A DNA stretch of 29,120 nt from Apiotrichum sp. Y4204. Lineage: Eukaryota; Basidiomycota; Tremellomycetes; Trichosporonales; Trichosporonaceae. The translations under genes were made by a program, and so were the position numbers. Below the pieces are notes generated by a model. It was not told the origin of the DNA and made no database searches. It saw only the letters and a program-made list of their open reading frames with translations. Shown piece after piece: positions 8,786 through 19,296 of this stretch; position 1 is the first letter of the stretch, and the number at the start of each line of letters is the position of its first letter. The stretch is from the NCBI GenBank assembly GCA_025531455.1, contig JAMYHL010000154.1:1-29120 (forward strand), given 5' to 3'.

Positions 8786-11491
8786 CTACTGCATGGGACA
8801 GTCTGGCCGGCCCTCGCGGTCTCCGTCACCCTCGCCAATCATCTGCAGAATGTGCTCGCGCCCGCTCAGCGCAGGATTGGCTCGGCGGCGCGCATTGAGA
8901 ATCTCGCCGAGGATCTGCAGCGTGCTCGCCTCCATCGGCCCTTCATCCATCACCTGCCGGCTCTGGCGGTTATTGTCGCTGATTATACTGTCTGCAGAGT
9001 GCAGGCGCGACATTGAGACAGCGGGCCGCGTCGATGTCGGCGCAAAGATCTGGTGTCAGCAAGAAAATAGACAAAATCTTACTTTAACGGTATAGTCGAT
9101 GCCACTGACTGCCACGATCGGGAGCGTCGGGTGCTGCTCCATCACTGTCATCAGCTAGAGTATCTCCGCAGCTCACCATTCACGACATCGTCGTCGCCCC
9201 TCCAGATACCCTCCAGCCGGCCGGTAAGCTTGTCCCAGAGGAACCAGTTGCCGTCGTCGGACCCCGAGCACACCTTGTCGCTCGCGTCGCCGAGAAAGTT
9301 GCCTACTGGTCAGAGAAATTACAGATTTATCTTTGCCACTCTGCAACTCACAGTCCTTGACGGTCGCGACGTTGCGCGCGCCGCGGAACATGCGCCGGGG
9401 GTAGACGAGGTCGACGCTGCGGAACACGTCGGGCGCGCGGCGCGAAGAGCGCAGTGGAAAGCCCCAGACCTGCGCCGGATCCTGGTCGTATTCATCCTCG
9501 TCCTCGTCCTCGTCCGAGGTGTGCCTGTAATCGTCCTCGTCGTCGTGGTCCGACTCGTCCACCTCAATCTCGATGTCCATGTCTGCCTCGCCGTCGTCGT
9601 TGTCGTCCTCGTTATCCTCGTCGGAATCCCGTTGTGCCCAGGCTTCATTTCTCCGCCGGAGAAAGTCCTCCAACACGAGCTCCTCGCCCGACTCGTCGCC
9701 GCTATACGCGTCGTCGCTGTCGCGCATCTCCGCATCGGAAGTGTCCCTCAGCAGCGCGCGGTCCTCTCGCCTTGGGGAAGACGCATCTTGCTCCGAAGCC
9801 TCAGCGGGTGGCGAAGACGGATCCTCAACAGGCGGGGACGGCAGCCGAATAAGCTCTGCAAGCGAATTCCGCCCAGACGGGCTATCCCGCCTCGGGCGCG
9901 CGTGCACCCTCTCGACCGGGGAAGTGGACACCGATGTGCGCTGCGACATGCGCCGCTTCGGCCCCCCCGTCGCGATTGCGGGCGGAAGCGAGTGGCCCCG
10001 CGGCTTGGAGTTTGGCGGGAGAAGGCCGCCCTCCTTTGTTGCCGCTGCGCCGCGATCTACGGGCGAATCGTTGAGCGAGAAGAGCGCGGTCGAGTGGCCC
10101 GAGAACGCGCAGATGACCTGTCGTGAGATACGATCACCTTGTCTTATCTCACCTCGTCAGGATGGTGCGCGCTGATCTTGACACACGTAATGTGCTTCTC
10201 GCTCCTGCACCCCGCGTTTGCCCATTCCTCGTTCGAGATGCCCAGCCGACGGACGCAGTGCACCTGTGCCGCGCTCTTCGTATGTGGGCCCCAGCTGGGT
10301 GTTTGATGCTCGGGCTTGCGCCGGTCACAGACGTACGCTACGTCCGTTTGGCCCGCGACTGCAAAGGTGTGCGGCGCCAGCGGGCTCAGACTGAGCGAGT
10401 ACAGATCGATTCCCGCCGGTGCGCGGAACAACGCCTCGGGACACTCGCCGCGGCACCGGTGCGGGCGCCGCAGGTCGTGCTGCCTCACGGTCCCGTCCTC
10501 GCTTACGGTCATGAACAGGTGCGGGCTATCCTCTGTGACAATGCGCTTCGTGCGGTCCCGGTGGCACCGAAGTACCCGAACGCTGGCATCAGAGATGGTT
10601 TCCGTGTCCATCTCGGACTTACCCGGGCCCATCGAGGCCATAGAGACATCCAGCCCTGCGGCCAACATGCTCAGTCGTGAGGCGCTCGACCTCGAACACG
10701 CGCACAGTAGTGTCGTACGAGCAGCTGACAATCGTCGGCGTATTAGCGTGCGGGAGGAATTTGGTGCTGAAGATATTCGCCGCGTGGCCGGTCAGAATCG
10801 TGTCCTTGAGCTTGAGGGGGTGCGGCGAGATTGTCGGCGGATACCCCCCCGGACCTGTTGGCGGCTCGTCCTCCGAGTCGCTGTCGTCCGCGAAGCGCCA
10901 CGACCGCCGCCGGTGCCGCCGCCCGACCCGCGTCACAGCCTGGATCCCGCTCGGCGGGCTGGACGTGTCCACCGTCCAGATACAGATCCTGGTGTCAGTG
11001 CTGAAGAGTGTGACAAACGCGCAGCACGCTGGACTTACCGCTTGTCGTCGCTTCCCGAGAGGAGAATCGAGCCGTCGTCGCTCCACGACAGGGCGTTGAC
11101 GCATCTGGTGTCAGAATAGAATGCAACAGTGGAATGTGGGCCAGGTGGGAGATTGAGGTGTCTACGCTGCTCGGCTCAAGCGTCTTGAACCTCGCTTTCA
11201 AGGAGCATTTTCCCTGTGAACTCAAAGATGGACAAGTGAACAAGACCAGAACCCGATCTTCTCCTCCCCGCCCTCACTCTCCCACCTCTTCTTCCCCCCA
11301 CCCACCGCTCCCACCTCGCCCACTCCCCCAACCTCTCCCCGGACTCACCCAACATGCCCCGCCCCATCCGGCCCTAGTTCCTGCACCTGGTCGACGCGCG
11401 CCCACGCGTCCCCCACAAACGGCGTGCGGGGCTGCGCCCGCCCGCCGCCAAGCAGCGAGCGGCGCACGGGGTGGACCGAGTGGCGGGTCAT
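8786..11491 (-). CDS. DCAF6/Iqw1-type WD40 protein, predicted CUL4-DDB1 substrate receptor
   Basis: Eight exons (11491-11349, 11104-11039, 10988-10623, 10582-10153, 10117-9352, 9302-9177, 9144-9083, 9049-8786) give 740 residues. N-terminal WD40 blades include GCVNALSWSDDGSILLSGSDD, TGHAANIFSTKFLPH with IVSCSYDTTVRVFEV, and FMTVSEDGTVRQHDLR. A long acidic Asp/Glu insert spans about residues 464-548. Two more blades follow: NVATVKDCNFLGDASD with CSGSDDGNWFLWD, then VVNVMEQHPTLPIVAVSGIDY. This split arrangement and these words match DCAF6 (NRIP), DCAF5 and the fission-yeast Iqw1 group. DCAF members link substrates to CUL4-DDB1 ubiquitin ligase through WDxR-type motifs; HDLR and CDRR occur at the expected blade ends. 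The substrate is unknown. Intron 1 is 244 nt, while introns 6 and 7 are only 32 and 33 nt. The start is the first ATG in frame; an upstream GTG extension was discarded. Confidence 0.82.
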
Positions 11492-12277
11492 GAGTGCTAA
11501 GGAAGTGGGATGGGAGAAGAGAGTGGAGAGATAAAGGTTGGTGATTACAGAGTAGGCTGGCGGAGTTCTTCTCGCCACCGGTCTCGGAAATGGCGAACTC
11601 GGCGGGATTTCGATTCAGTGGTTTCGCTGGAAGAAGTGGTGGTTGGGAGGGATATGTGATCAAGAGGACGAGTGGATAATGGATGGACAGTGTTGCGCCG
11701 GAGTTGTGCTTGATGTGCCATGGCATCGCACACTGCCGGTGGCCGGTGGCGTCCAACAACTCTCTCTTTCTGCACGTCATGGATGGATCATTTGACTGTG
11801 GATCCAAGACAATGGCGGTGAGAGAGAGTAATAAAGGGCGGGGCACCGCACACCTCACCAGGGCCTTAACCATCCCCCCCCTTCCCTGGATCCTAAATCT
11901 TCCCACGCCATCCACTCGTCCACTTTCGTCTTCCACTCGGTCTTCAGCATGCATGCATAACCGTGACTGCGTGATGCTACAACGCAAGAGTATTAGGCCG
12001 CGGGTGTAGAGCTGTATGTATCGGCTGTAGCGTGCGCGTGGGGTGGGGGGGCCGTGGCCCGGTGGGGGGTGTGGAGTGTGGAGTGCGAGTGCGAGTGCGA
12101 GTGCGAGTGCAGAGTGCGAGTGCAGAGTGCAGAGTGCGACTAGAGGAACACGGAAACTAGACCCTTGAGAAAGAAATGAGAAACACGCGAGAAGGTCAAA
12201 GACTACCCGCAGGCTGCTGTTATACACATGACACGAGACATCGGGACGTGATCGCCTGCCGCCCGCCCTCGCTGCGA
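11492..12277 (-). promoter_or_regulatory. Promoter of the DCAF gene and 3' flank of the RhoGEF gene
   Basis: These 786 nt separate two genes read in the same (-) direction. Nothing in them looks like an exon. They hold a CCCC-rich patch near 11874-11885, a GCATGC-type direct repeat near 11948-11957, a G-run at 12043-12050, and the 6-nt tandem repeat at 12081-12139 listed separately. The half nearer 11492 is presumably the DCAF promoter. Confidence 0.4.
12081..12139. repeat. Tandem (GAGTGC)n microsatellite
   Basis: About nine to ten copies of GAGTGC, some with an extra CA (GAGTGCA), run for 59 nt. They lie about 140 nt downstream of the RhoGEF stop codon, so probably in or near its 3' untranslated region. 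On the RNA strand of that gene the unit reads GCACTC. Confidence 0.85.
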
Positions 12278-15200
12278 CTAGGGCATGAACAACGAGCGCG
12301 TGGACCGCGAGTCGCTCGGGCGCCGCTGCCGCTGCTGCTGCTGCGGTGGCGGCAGCTTGAGGAACTGTACGTGCCCGTCGTCCGATGTAAAGATGATCTG
12401 GGGGCGGTACGCAAAGTCGCGCCGGATCTGGGGCATCGGTGCCGGCATGCCGCCGAATCCGCCGGGCATGGGCGGACGCACCATGCCGCCGCCGCCATAT
12501 GGATGCGGCTGGGGGAAGGCCGGGCCATGGCCAGGGTTCCCTGGGTATGGTGGTGCGGCGCCAGGATATCCTGGTGGCGGGCGCGCGTACGGATTCCCCA
12601 CTGCGCCCTGCCCGCCGCCGTACATGAGTGCCCGCTGCTGCGGCTGCTGCTGCAGGAGCGGCGCATTGACAGTGGACGGGGGCATGTCGGCGAAGAGACA
12701 CGATATGTTGCTCCCGGGAATGATCTGGATGAGGCTGCTCGTCTCGACGTGGCGGACCTCGACAAACGACGGCTCGAATGCGATGACGTACGGGTACTGC
12801 AGTGCTGGAAATTAGTGTCCTGCCAACCTGGTCTAGACTCACCAAAAGAGGTCGGCTGGCCCTCCCAGACAATCGCCCATTTCGGTCTGCTGCGCCATCC
12901 GTTCTTGTTGACGTAGAATGCGAAAAAGTCGTAGCACAGCAGGAAATCGCTCTCGACGCGGTATATCGCCATGGGCTTGACGCCCTCGCGCTTGAGGACA
13001 AAGTCGAGGCTCGCGTCCGACGGGTCGAGGAGCGACTGCATGTCGAGTGTCTCGAGGTCGACTATCTCAAAGCCCTTCTGGCACCCGACGCACAGCTTGG
13101 TCTTCAAAAAGTAGACGCTAAAGCTCTCGAGCGGGATGTAGAACTCCTTGAACACCTTGAGCGTCTCCTGCTGCCCGTTCAGGCGCTTCATGAATCCGCC
13201 CTGCGGCTTCTTGCCCCGCATGCTCTGGTCGATCGGCTCGAGCACCTTGATCGTGCTGCTGAGCGCCGACGACTTGACGACGGCAATGAGCGTCCGGCCG
13301 AGGCAGATGCCCGACTTGAAAAAGCTCGTGTGCGACGAGATGCGCTTGGCACGCTTGAGCGCCGCGTTCGGGTCGTTCGGGTCCAGGCAGTCGAGCGGGA
13401 ACGTGCTGACCGAGCGCTCGTGGAGGACTATGAGGAGCTGGAACTCCTCAATGACATCCACCTGCGTCACGTCCACAAGGTTGATAACCTTGATCGGCTC
13501 ACGCAGCTTGGGGTCGCGGAGGTTGGAGAAGTAGACACCCTCGTCGGTACCGTAAATCATGCGGTTGCCGTTATCGTACGGGCTGATGCAGTTGATCCTC
13601 CGCAGGCCGCCAAAGAAGCCCTCGGTGATGGTCTCGGGCACAAACACCGAGCTCTTGTCGCGCAGCACCTGCTGCTGCTTCTCGATGCTCTCGACCCAGC
13701 GTTTCCGGCTCACGTACGTCTCAACCCACAGCTGCAGCGAGTAGCCCTTGCGGCCGAGGTGCTGGATGTTCATGGAGAAACCGTGTTTGCTCTCCGGCTT
13801 GGGCGGGACGTGTCCAGACACGAGGCTGTTCTTCGTGTTGTTGCGCGAGATGAGCTTTGCACGCGAGGATGTTGAGAGCTTGTTCGAGCCGTACATGTCT
13901 TCAGGTGTCGTGAGGACGAGCAATTCCAGAGGAATCGGCTGCGGTCAGAAACGACTTACACTGTTTACTCACCTTGCGGTAGACCTTGTACTGCTCGGCC
14001 TTGTTCACCCACTTGCTCTTCACAAGGAGGAACGCGTGGTCGAAGAGGAACGCGAGTAGGTCGGCGTTCTCGCCCTGTGTTCCGCCGCGACGCTTCATCG
14101 GACCCTTGTGCACGAGTTCGCGGTTCTTGTCCCGCAGGCGGAGATCAATACTCTCGTTCGGGCGGAACACGAGCTGGTTCTCAAGCTGCGCAAGCTCAAA
14201 GATGTTCTCACTCTTGCCGCTCTCCTCGTTCACCTTGGAAAGGTACTCGCGGATCATCTTGATCACCTCGGGGAGTGCGCGCTTGTCCGGGTGGTCCTCG
14301 GGCGTGTACTTGAGGACCGCCTCGAGCAGGAGCGGGTATCGACCGAGACGCGTCGTCGGCTTGGTGAGGTATCCGTTCAGCTCGAGCTTGCGGGATTCCG
14401 GCTTGCGTTCCGTCTCGTCGACAAACCGCTGGAACGCGGGGTTGGCCCCCTTTTCCTTTTCAAACTCGTACTTTCCAAACAGCTGGTGCGCACCGTATGT
14501 GACAAACGGCTCGAAGTGCGGGACGCACTCGAGGAAAATGTCACCAATGGCCTGCACGACGGGCTGCTGCTTCTGGCGCTTTGTGAGGCGCTCGCTCAGC
14601 ACATGGTTTACCGTCAATACGTCGTGCACGTTCCAGAACACCTGCCGCACGAAGTCGTCGCGGCGGCTCGCCTCAATGACGTCGAGGGTACGCAGGGGCT
14701 TGACCCACGAGTCGTGGAGATACTCGAGGGCGCGCACAAAGTCACGTTCCGTGTAGATGACCTCGTTGATCGCCTCCTGGCGTTTCTTCTCCTTGTCGTC
14801 GACGGAATCGAGAATCTCCTGCGACACCGAGTGGATCCACAGCGTACCGCCCGAGTCCTTCGAGTCGTCGTGGATGACCTCTTCGATTTTGCGCGACAGA
14901 CCCGGGTGCACAGACTTCATGTTCAGGCGCTTCATCTGCTCCAGCCGGCGCGGGCAGTTTATAGAGTAACACAGCTGCTCGCGCGTGCATGTTGGCGAGT
15001 AGCAGTCGGTGAGAAGCGTAAACACACCGTTCGGGAGGTCATCGTGGTCCGAGTCATCCGACGAGTCCACCGGCGTGCCCGGGAGGCCGACGGATGGGGA
15101 CGGCTTTGAGCTGACTGCGCTGGGTGGGGGGAAGTATGACGAGGATTCGGAATCCGTGAGCCGCGGGGCGGTGGAGCGTGTGCCGCTGCTGGTGGAAGCC

Positions 15201-17633
15201 GGGCGTGTAAGGGTGAGATGGTCCGACGATGGCGAGTCGGTGGCGGCAGTGTCGTTGTTATTAAGCGGCGCGACCAGGCGCTCGCGGAACTGGTAAACCT
15301 CATTTGGCGTGTCGCGTAGGCGATGGGCATAGGTGACGTCGTGAAAGAACTTTTGAGCGTCCAGCGCGCGGCCCAGGAGCAATGCCAGATTGCGGTCTGG
15401 TGTTTTAATAATGTCGGCAATGACGGAGACGGCGGTGCGGCCGTCGAATGCGTCCTTGTACGTGATGCCCTCCTTGTGAATTTCTCCTGGCTGCACGAGC
15501 TGGCGGAACGCGGCGGCGACGGTGGAGAGAAGAGCTGGGACGACGACAATGCTGGCCAACGCAACCTGGCGCTGGGACTGCTTGCGGCCGAGGTGGCGCT
15601 GTGACGGGACCGGCGACAGCGTGGTGAGGCCCAGCACGCGCGACGTCTCGGCGAGGGAGCCCTGCGAGGCACGCATCTGGTTTGCAAGGTCGCGGCGGTT
15701 GACAGTTCCAGAAAAGGACATTGCACGATTGTCAAATGCTGAAGTAGCTGCGCCGGGGGGTAGAGGCGAGTCGGTCGTGTTGGGCAACGGAAGAGAGTGC
15801 GTCGACTCCATCGACTTGCGCGAGGACAGTCTCCGCTGGCGGTACCCGTTTTCCGACCCGGTGGGCGTCGAGGGGGAGCCAAAGGGACTGTCCGTGCTGA
15901 CACCGCCGGTGCCGATCTGGGATAACGGTCTGTGATTGTCAGCTGCGGTCCATTGTATGCTGATGTGTATGGTGGTGCAGGCGCAGCGAGCAGAGCTGGC
16001 AGCGCTGGCAGCAGAGCTGGGATGCGAGAATGGATATGAGACGCGATACACGCGGCTTCACGTGCAGCCAGCACGTGTCGCCCCTGGCAGCAATTGCGCT
16101 GCAACGCAGTGTCGTCATCATGCAAACTCGCAAATAGCCCATTGACGACACTGCTGAGAACAATGAGGATCAGTCACACTCACCCTACGCCACGGCCCGA
16201 GATGGTGTACACGCTGCTTGCAATGGACGAGTCCGAGGGCATGCGGTGATGCAAGGTGCGCGGGTTGGGCGGATTGGACCCGGAGCTTCCAGAGGACATA
16301 TGGCGAGCTGTGTGTGAGCAAACAGCAAACAGAAAAAGAGGTGAGGATGAGTCGCGGGTGAGTTGCGCCGCAGACAGTTCGCACTGCAGTGCCCGACGGT
16401 GCAGGCCAGGATATTACCCAGCGCGGTGCGGACCACACCTCCAAACCCCGCCTTCACCACTCGCGTATTCTCACACTCACAATTCGATTCCGGCTCCCAG
16501 GGGCCCTTGAGCGACCCGAGATCCGCGCTATTACGGTCTGGTATGCCGACTATATCGTCTAGCGGGCCTGGTGTCCCGCGCCCGCTGAGGGACATTGCGC
16601 TCATCTGGCGGACATAGTCGGCCGGGGAAGCCACATCAGGAGGCCGGCCGACGTTTGTGTTGATGCCTGCCGGGGTGGGGCGGCCGCCTGCACTGTGTAG
16701 CGAGCGGGAGCGCGGCGGTGCCTGCCCTGGTGGGGCTGTTATTGTCGATGCTGTCGACCCCGAGGACGCCGCCGACACGGCGGAAACGGAGCGCTGGCCT
16801 GGTGGCCGCATCATCGGCGTCATCGCCGGCGGGGCCTGCACTATACCGCCGTACGGATCATCCTCCTCCGGTTGCTCGAGCACGGAGATGTGAGGAAGAC
16901 GGTCTTGGTTGCCCGCGTAGCCGTTGAATCCCCCTTGCGGAGGAGGGCGTGCCTGACCGATCGCCTGCGGGGAGTATCCACTCGCCTGGGAGGCAAAGCT
17001 CGGCGTGAGAGATGCGCGGCGGTTGGGAAGCGCGGACCGCGGCTGCTCGGTGGTCTGGAATTAGTACTGAGGCCACAAGATCAGAAAAACGAAGCGCGAG
17101 CGACAGCACTGCGCGCGCACCCTCCTCTCTCCACTCACCATGTATCCTGGCGGCGGCCCCGTCTGCTGGGGGAGATGCGGGCGGGGGAAGCCGTTCGCGG
17201 GCGGCGCCGCCTGGCGCGCGTACGGGTCGCCATAGGCGTCTGTGGGCGGGCGGTACTGCTGCTGGGGGAACGGACGCGGGGGCATGGGCTGGGGCATGTG
17301 CTGCTGGGGCATTGGCGGGGGCATCGGCGGCGCCATGTTCGGAGGGTAGGACGGCGCGCCCGTCTGCGGGGGGTATCCGCGCGGATAGGAGGGTGCGCCG
17401 ACTGGAGGGCCGCCGAACCCTTGTTGGTGGGGGTGCGGGCGGGGAGGGTGTGCGCCTGGACCGCCGGGCCCTCCGTGCGCTGCACCCGGCGGCGCGCCCG
17501 GGCCGAGATGGTGTCCGCCGGCTGGGCGGCCAAAGATGTTCTCAAAGGCCTCGTTGCGCGACGGCGGCTGGCCGGGGCGCGGCGGCGCGCCGGGATACTG
17601 CGGCCGCTGACGGGAGCCAAAGGGCGGCATCAT
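12278..17633 (-). CDS. ROM2: Rom2/Rgf-type Rho1 guanine-nucleotide exchange factor (DEP-DH-PH-CNH)
   Basis: Exons 17633-17139, 17054-16481, 16307-16184, 15929-13973, 13938-12843 and 12804-12278 give 1590 residues. In order: a Pro/Gly/Gln-rich N terminus (1-165); a Ser/Pro-rich linker; a DEP domain (about 520-600, GITYKDAFDGRTAVSVIADI); a DH catalytic domain (about 785-975, EAINEVIYTERDFVRALEYL and later LTKPTTRLGRYPLLLEAVLK); a PH domain (about 1005-1133, split by a 34-nt intron inside YRK/PIPLELLV); a citron-homology CNH domain (about 1165-1455); and a Pro/Gln-rich tail. This order is that of fungal Rom1/Rom2 and Rgf proteins. They load GTP on Rho1 at the plasma membrane and activate the cell-wall integrity pathway and glucan synthase. 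Introns 2 (173 nt) and 3 (254 nt) are long for this locus and may hide small exons, although the direct joins keep frame. Start is the first of two adjacent ATGs. Confidence 0.9.
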
Positions 17634-17803
17634 GGGCCGCCTCGGGCTCGGTGAGCGCGTCAGATGGGACCGGGAGGGACGGGACTAGCAGCCGGCGACC
17701 AGCGCGGAGCTCGGGCAATAAGAGCGTAAGCGGGGGAAGAGCTGGTGATGGGCCGAGAACTTGTGCAGGTAAAGTGGGAGTGGAACGCGATGCGTCCGAT
17801 GGT

Positions 17804-17843
17804 GGTCCGTGGTCCGTGGTCCGTGGTCCGTAGTCCGTAGTCC
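17804..17843. repeat. 7-nt tandem repeat GGTCCGT/AGTCCGT
   Basis: Five to six consecutive 7-nt units, GGTCCGT drifting to AGTCCGT toward the right, lie 171 nt upstream of the RhoGEF start codon. They may fall in its promoter or 5' leader. Confidence 0.8.
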
Positions 17844-18152
17844 GCCGCGTCGGTCCGCAGGGTTCCGAAGCGACGGGTGCGGGCGTCTGACCGGGCGGCG
17901 AAGCGAAGCAGACGGCGGAGAGGGGAAGGGAGGGGGCGGGTGTCGGAGGTCGGAGGTCGGGGGCTTGGGGGGACGGTGCGTCGGTGTGGGTACCAAAGTG
18001 ATCGGGGTGACCGCGTGGGGGTCGATGAACCGCCTGGGAAGCGTGAGTGCGCGCGGCGCGACGTGAGGCCGTGACGGGGCGTAAAGGCGTAAGTAGGATA
18101 AGAGGGATAGAGGGGGGGGGATAGAGACGGCGGAGATGGGGATGGAGACGAG

Positions 18153-18195
18153 GATGGTGGTGATGGTGGTGATAGTGGTGATAGTGGTGGTGGAT
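18153..18195. repeat. GATGGT/GATAGT triplet-type microsatellite
   Basis: An imperfect repeat of GATGGTGGT and GATAGTGGT units covers about 43 nt in the non-coding region upstream of the RhoGEF gene. Confidence 0.7.
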
Positions 18196-18279
18196 GGGGG
18201 ATGGGAGCAGGTAACACCGTGCCACAGTGTGCTTCACAGTGTGCCAGTGTGGTGTGCGCTGCAAAGGAGCACTTTGCCA

Positions 18280-18316
18280 GGGGGGGCAACTGGGGGGACA
18301 AGGGGAGAGGGGGGGG
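18280..18316 (+). other. G-quadruplex-type motif
   Basis: Four G runs of 7, 6, 4 and 8 bases are separated by loops of 5, 4 and 3-5 bases. This meets the usual four-tract consensus with tracts of at least four. It lies on the + strand, 647 nt upstream of the minus-strand RhoGEF gene, hence on its template strand. Folding is predicted from the pattern only. Confidence 0.6.
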
Positions 18317-18376
18317 CGGAAGCAGCAAGCAGCAAAGCACGCCCAGCCACCGCCAATCGGCGGGACGAAAAAAGGG

Positions 18377-18439
18377 CAGCAATTAGGAAGACCATTAGAA
18401 TAATTATAATAAACAATACTCCAATAGTAATCCCCTATT
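18377..18439. other. AT-rich island in GC-rich DNA
   Basis: A stretch of about 60 nt with words such as AATAATTATAATAAAC stands out sharply against its G-rich surroundings. It could be a promoter element, a replication-origin-like sequence or inserted foreign DNA such as a small mitochondrial fragment. The sequence alone does not decide. Confidence 0.4.
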
Positions 18440-18838
18440 AGGCGCGGATGTGCCCTCCTGGGCTGCACGAACCTTTTTTTTTTTCCTCCTCCTCCCTGTG
18501 CTACCCACCCACCGTCCCTGGCCTTATCCCCCCTCAGATGGTCACTGCTCTCCGCTATGACGCATACCTCGGAGGCGCGATCCGCGGCATATGTGCCCTG
18601 GGTGCTGGGTGCTGGCTGCTGGGTGATCCAGAATGGTAGAGAGTTGTATCTCACGCATTATTCAATGTCTCATGGGTTCATCTCGTCTTGTTTACACATT
18701 CTGCATTCTGCATCGTTGGTAGCTGGTGGCATGCCGCGGGACTGTGCGACGCCAGTGCGAGGAATGCAGGAATAGATGGATAAATATCCAGAAATATCTA
18801 GATTGCCAGGATGGATGAGAACAAGTCGACGGCCGAGG

Positions 18839-19130
18839 GATCTGCCGAGCTGCCGAAATGCTGGATCTGCTGATCTCTGATCGACTAGGTGCTTCGTGCT
18901 GTAGCTAGCCTCGTCCGAGCCCCTGCTGTTTCCCCCTGCTGATCCGCTGATCAAAAGATCTGGTGATCCGCTGTCGTTGATCCAAGATTTACGTTTTGGC
19001 GATCCCCGGATCCCCGGATCCTCGGTGCTAGGGTGCAAACGGCGTCGGACATCTGGCCATCTGGCCATCTGGATCATCCAGATCATCCGGAACACGGATC
19101 GTTCAAGTTCCTCCCTAACTACTGCTGATC
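18839..19130. repeat. Array of 16 GATC sites with 8-nt periodic blocks
   Basis: GATC starts at 18839, 18864, 18872, 18879, 18941, 18949, 18957, 18965, 18979, 19001, 19009, 19017, 19072, 19081, 19097 and 19127. Two blocks keep an exact 8-nt spacing (18941-18965 and 19001-19017). One unit reads GATCCCCG. Between the blocks there is a short CATCTGGC repeat. The array is downstream of the arrestin gene, 167-458 nt past its stop codon. Its role is unknown. Confidence 0.75.
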
Positions 19131-19296
19131 ATGTGCGACCAATTGCCAGTAATGCCACTGTCCGGTTTGTCCGATTCTCACAATTACGATGCATTTCGCG
19201 CATTAGGATCTCGACAGCGGGCTCTCTATCGCCTGGCAGTTCCACATGGATACTATGGATACGACTACACTCTCACCCAAACGGGGTATATCTCTC

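Larger units (their letters stand above)
17634..19296. promoter_or_regulatory. 1.66-kb intergenic region: RhoGEF promoter and arrestin 3' flank
   Basis: No credible coding exon was found here. Open frames exist on both strands but are Pro/Arg-rich by-products of composition. From left to right it contains a 7-nt tandem repeat (17804-17843), long G runs (18110-18119), a GAT/GGT repeat (18153-18195), a G-quadruplex-type motif (18280-18316), an AT-rich island (about 18377-18439), a T-run (18475-18483) and a GATC array (18839-19130). The RhoGEF is read leftward from 17633, so the left two thirds are probably its promoter and leader. Confidence 0.5.

Noticed and set aside
9131..10126. Plus-strand open frame of 331 codons with runs of Val and Leu
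   Set aside because: It is antisense to the acidic Asp/Glu insert of the DCAF protein. The GTC/CTC runs are the complement of GAC/GAG codons.
11274..13001. Minus-strand open frame of 575 codons
   Set aside because: It runs through the end of the RhoGEF in the wrong frame, the intergenic repeats and the first intron of the DCAF gene, and it is low in complexity.
12802..15109. Long plus-strand open frames (12802-13875 and 14108-15109)
   Set aside because: They are antisense to the CNH, PH and DH domains of the RhoGEF. The minus-strand reading has recognised domains; these do not.
17804..17843. Possible CRISPR-like or transposon terminal repeat
   Set aside because: The units are contiguous 7-nt copies without spacers or inverted partners, so this is an ordinary microsatellite.
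17542..18654. Minus-strand open frame of 370 codons upstream of the RhoGEF start
   Set aside because: It overlaps the first RhoGEF exon in another frame, is dominated by Pro, His and Arg from C-rich DNA, and crosses microsatellites. No conserved domain is visible.
19090..19135. GTTCAAGTTCC resembling a tRNA B box
   Set aside because: No matching A box or cloverleaf stems could be laid out around it on either strand.
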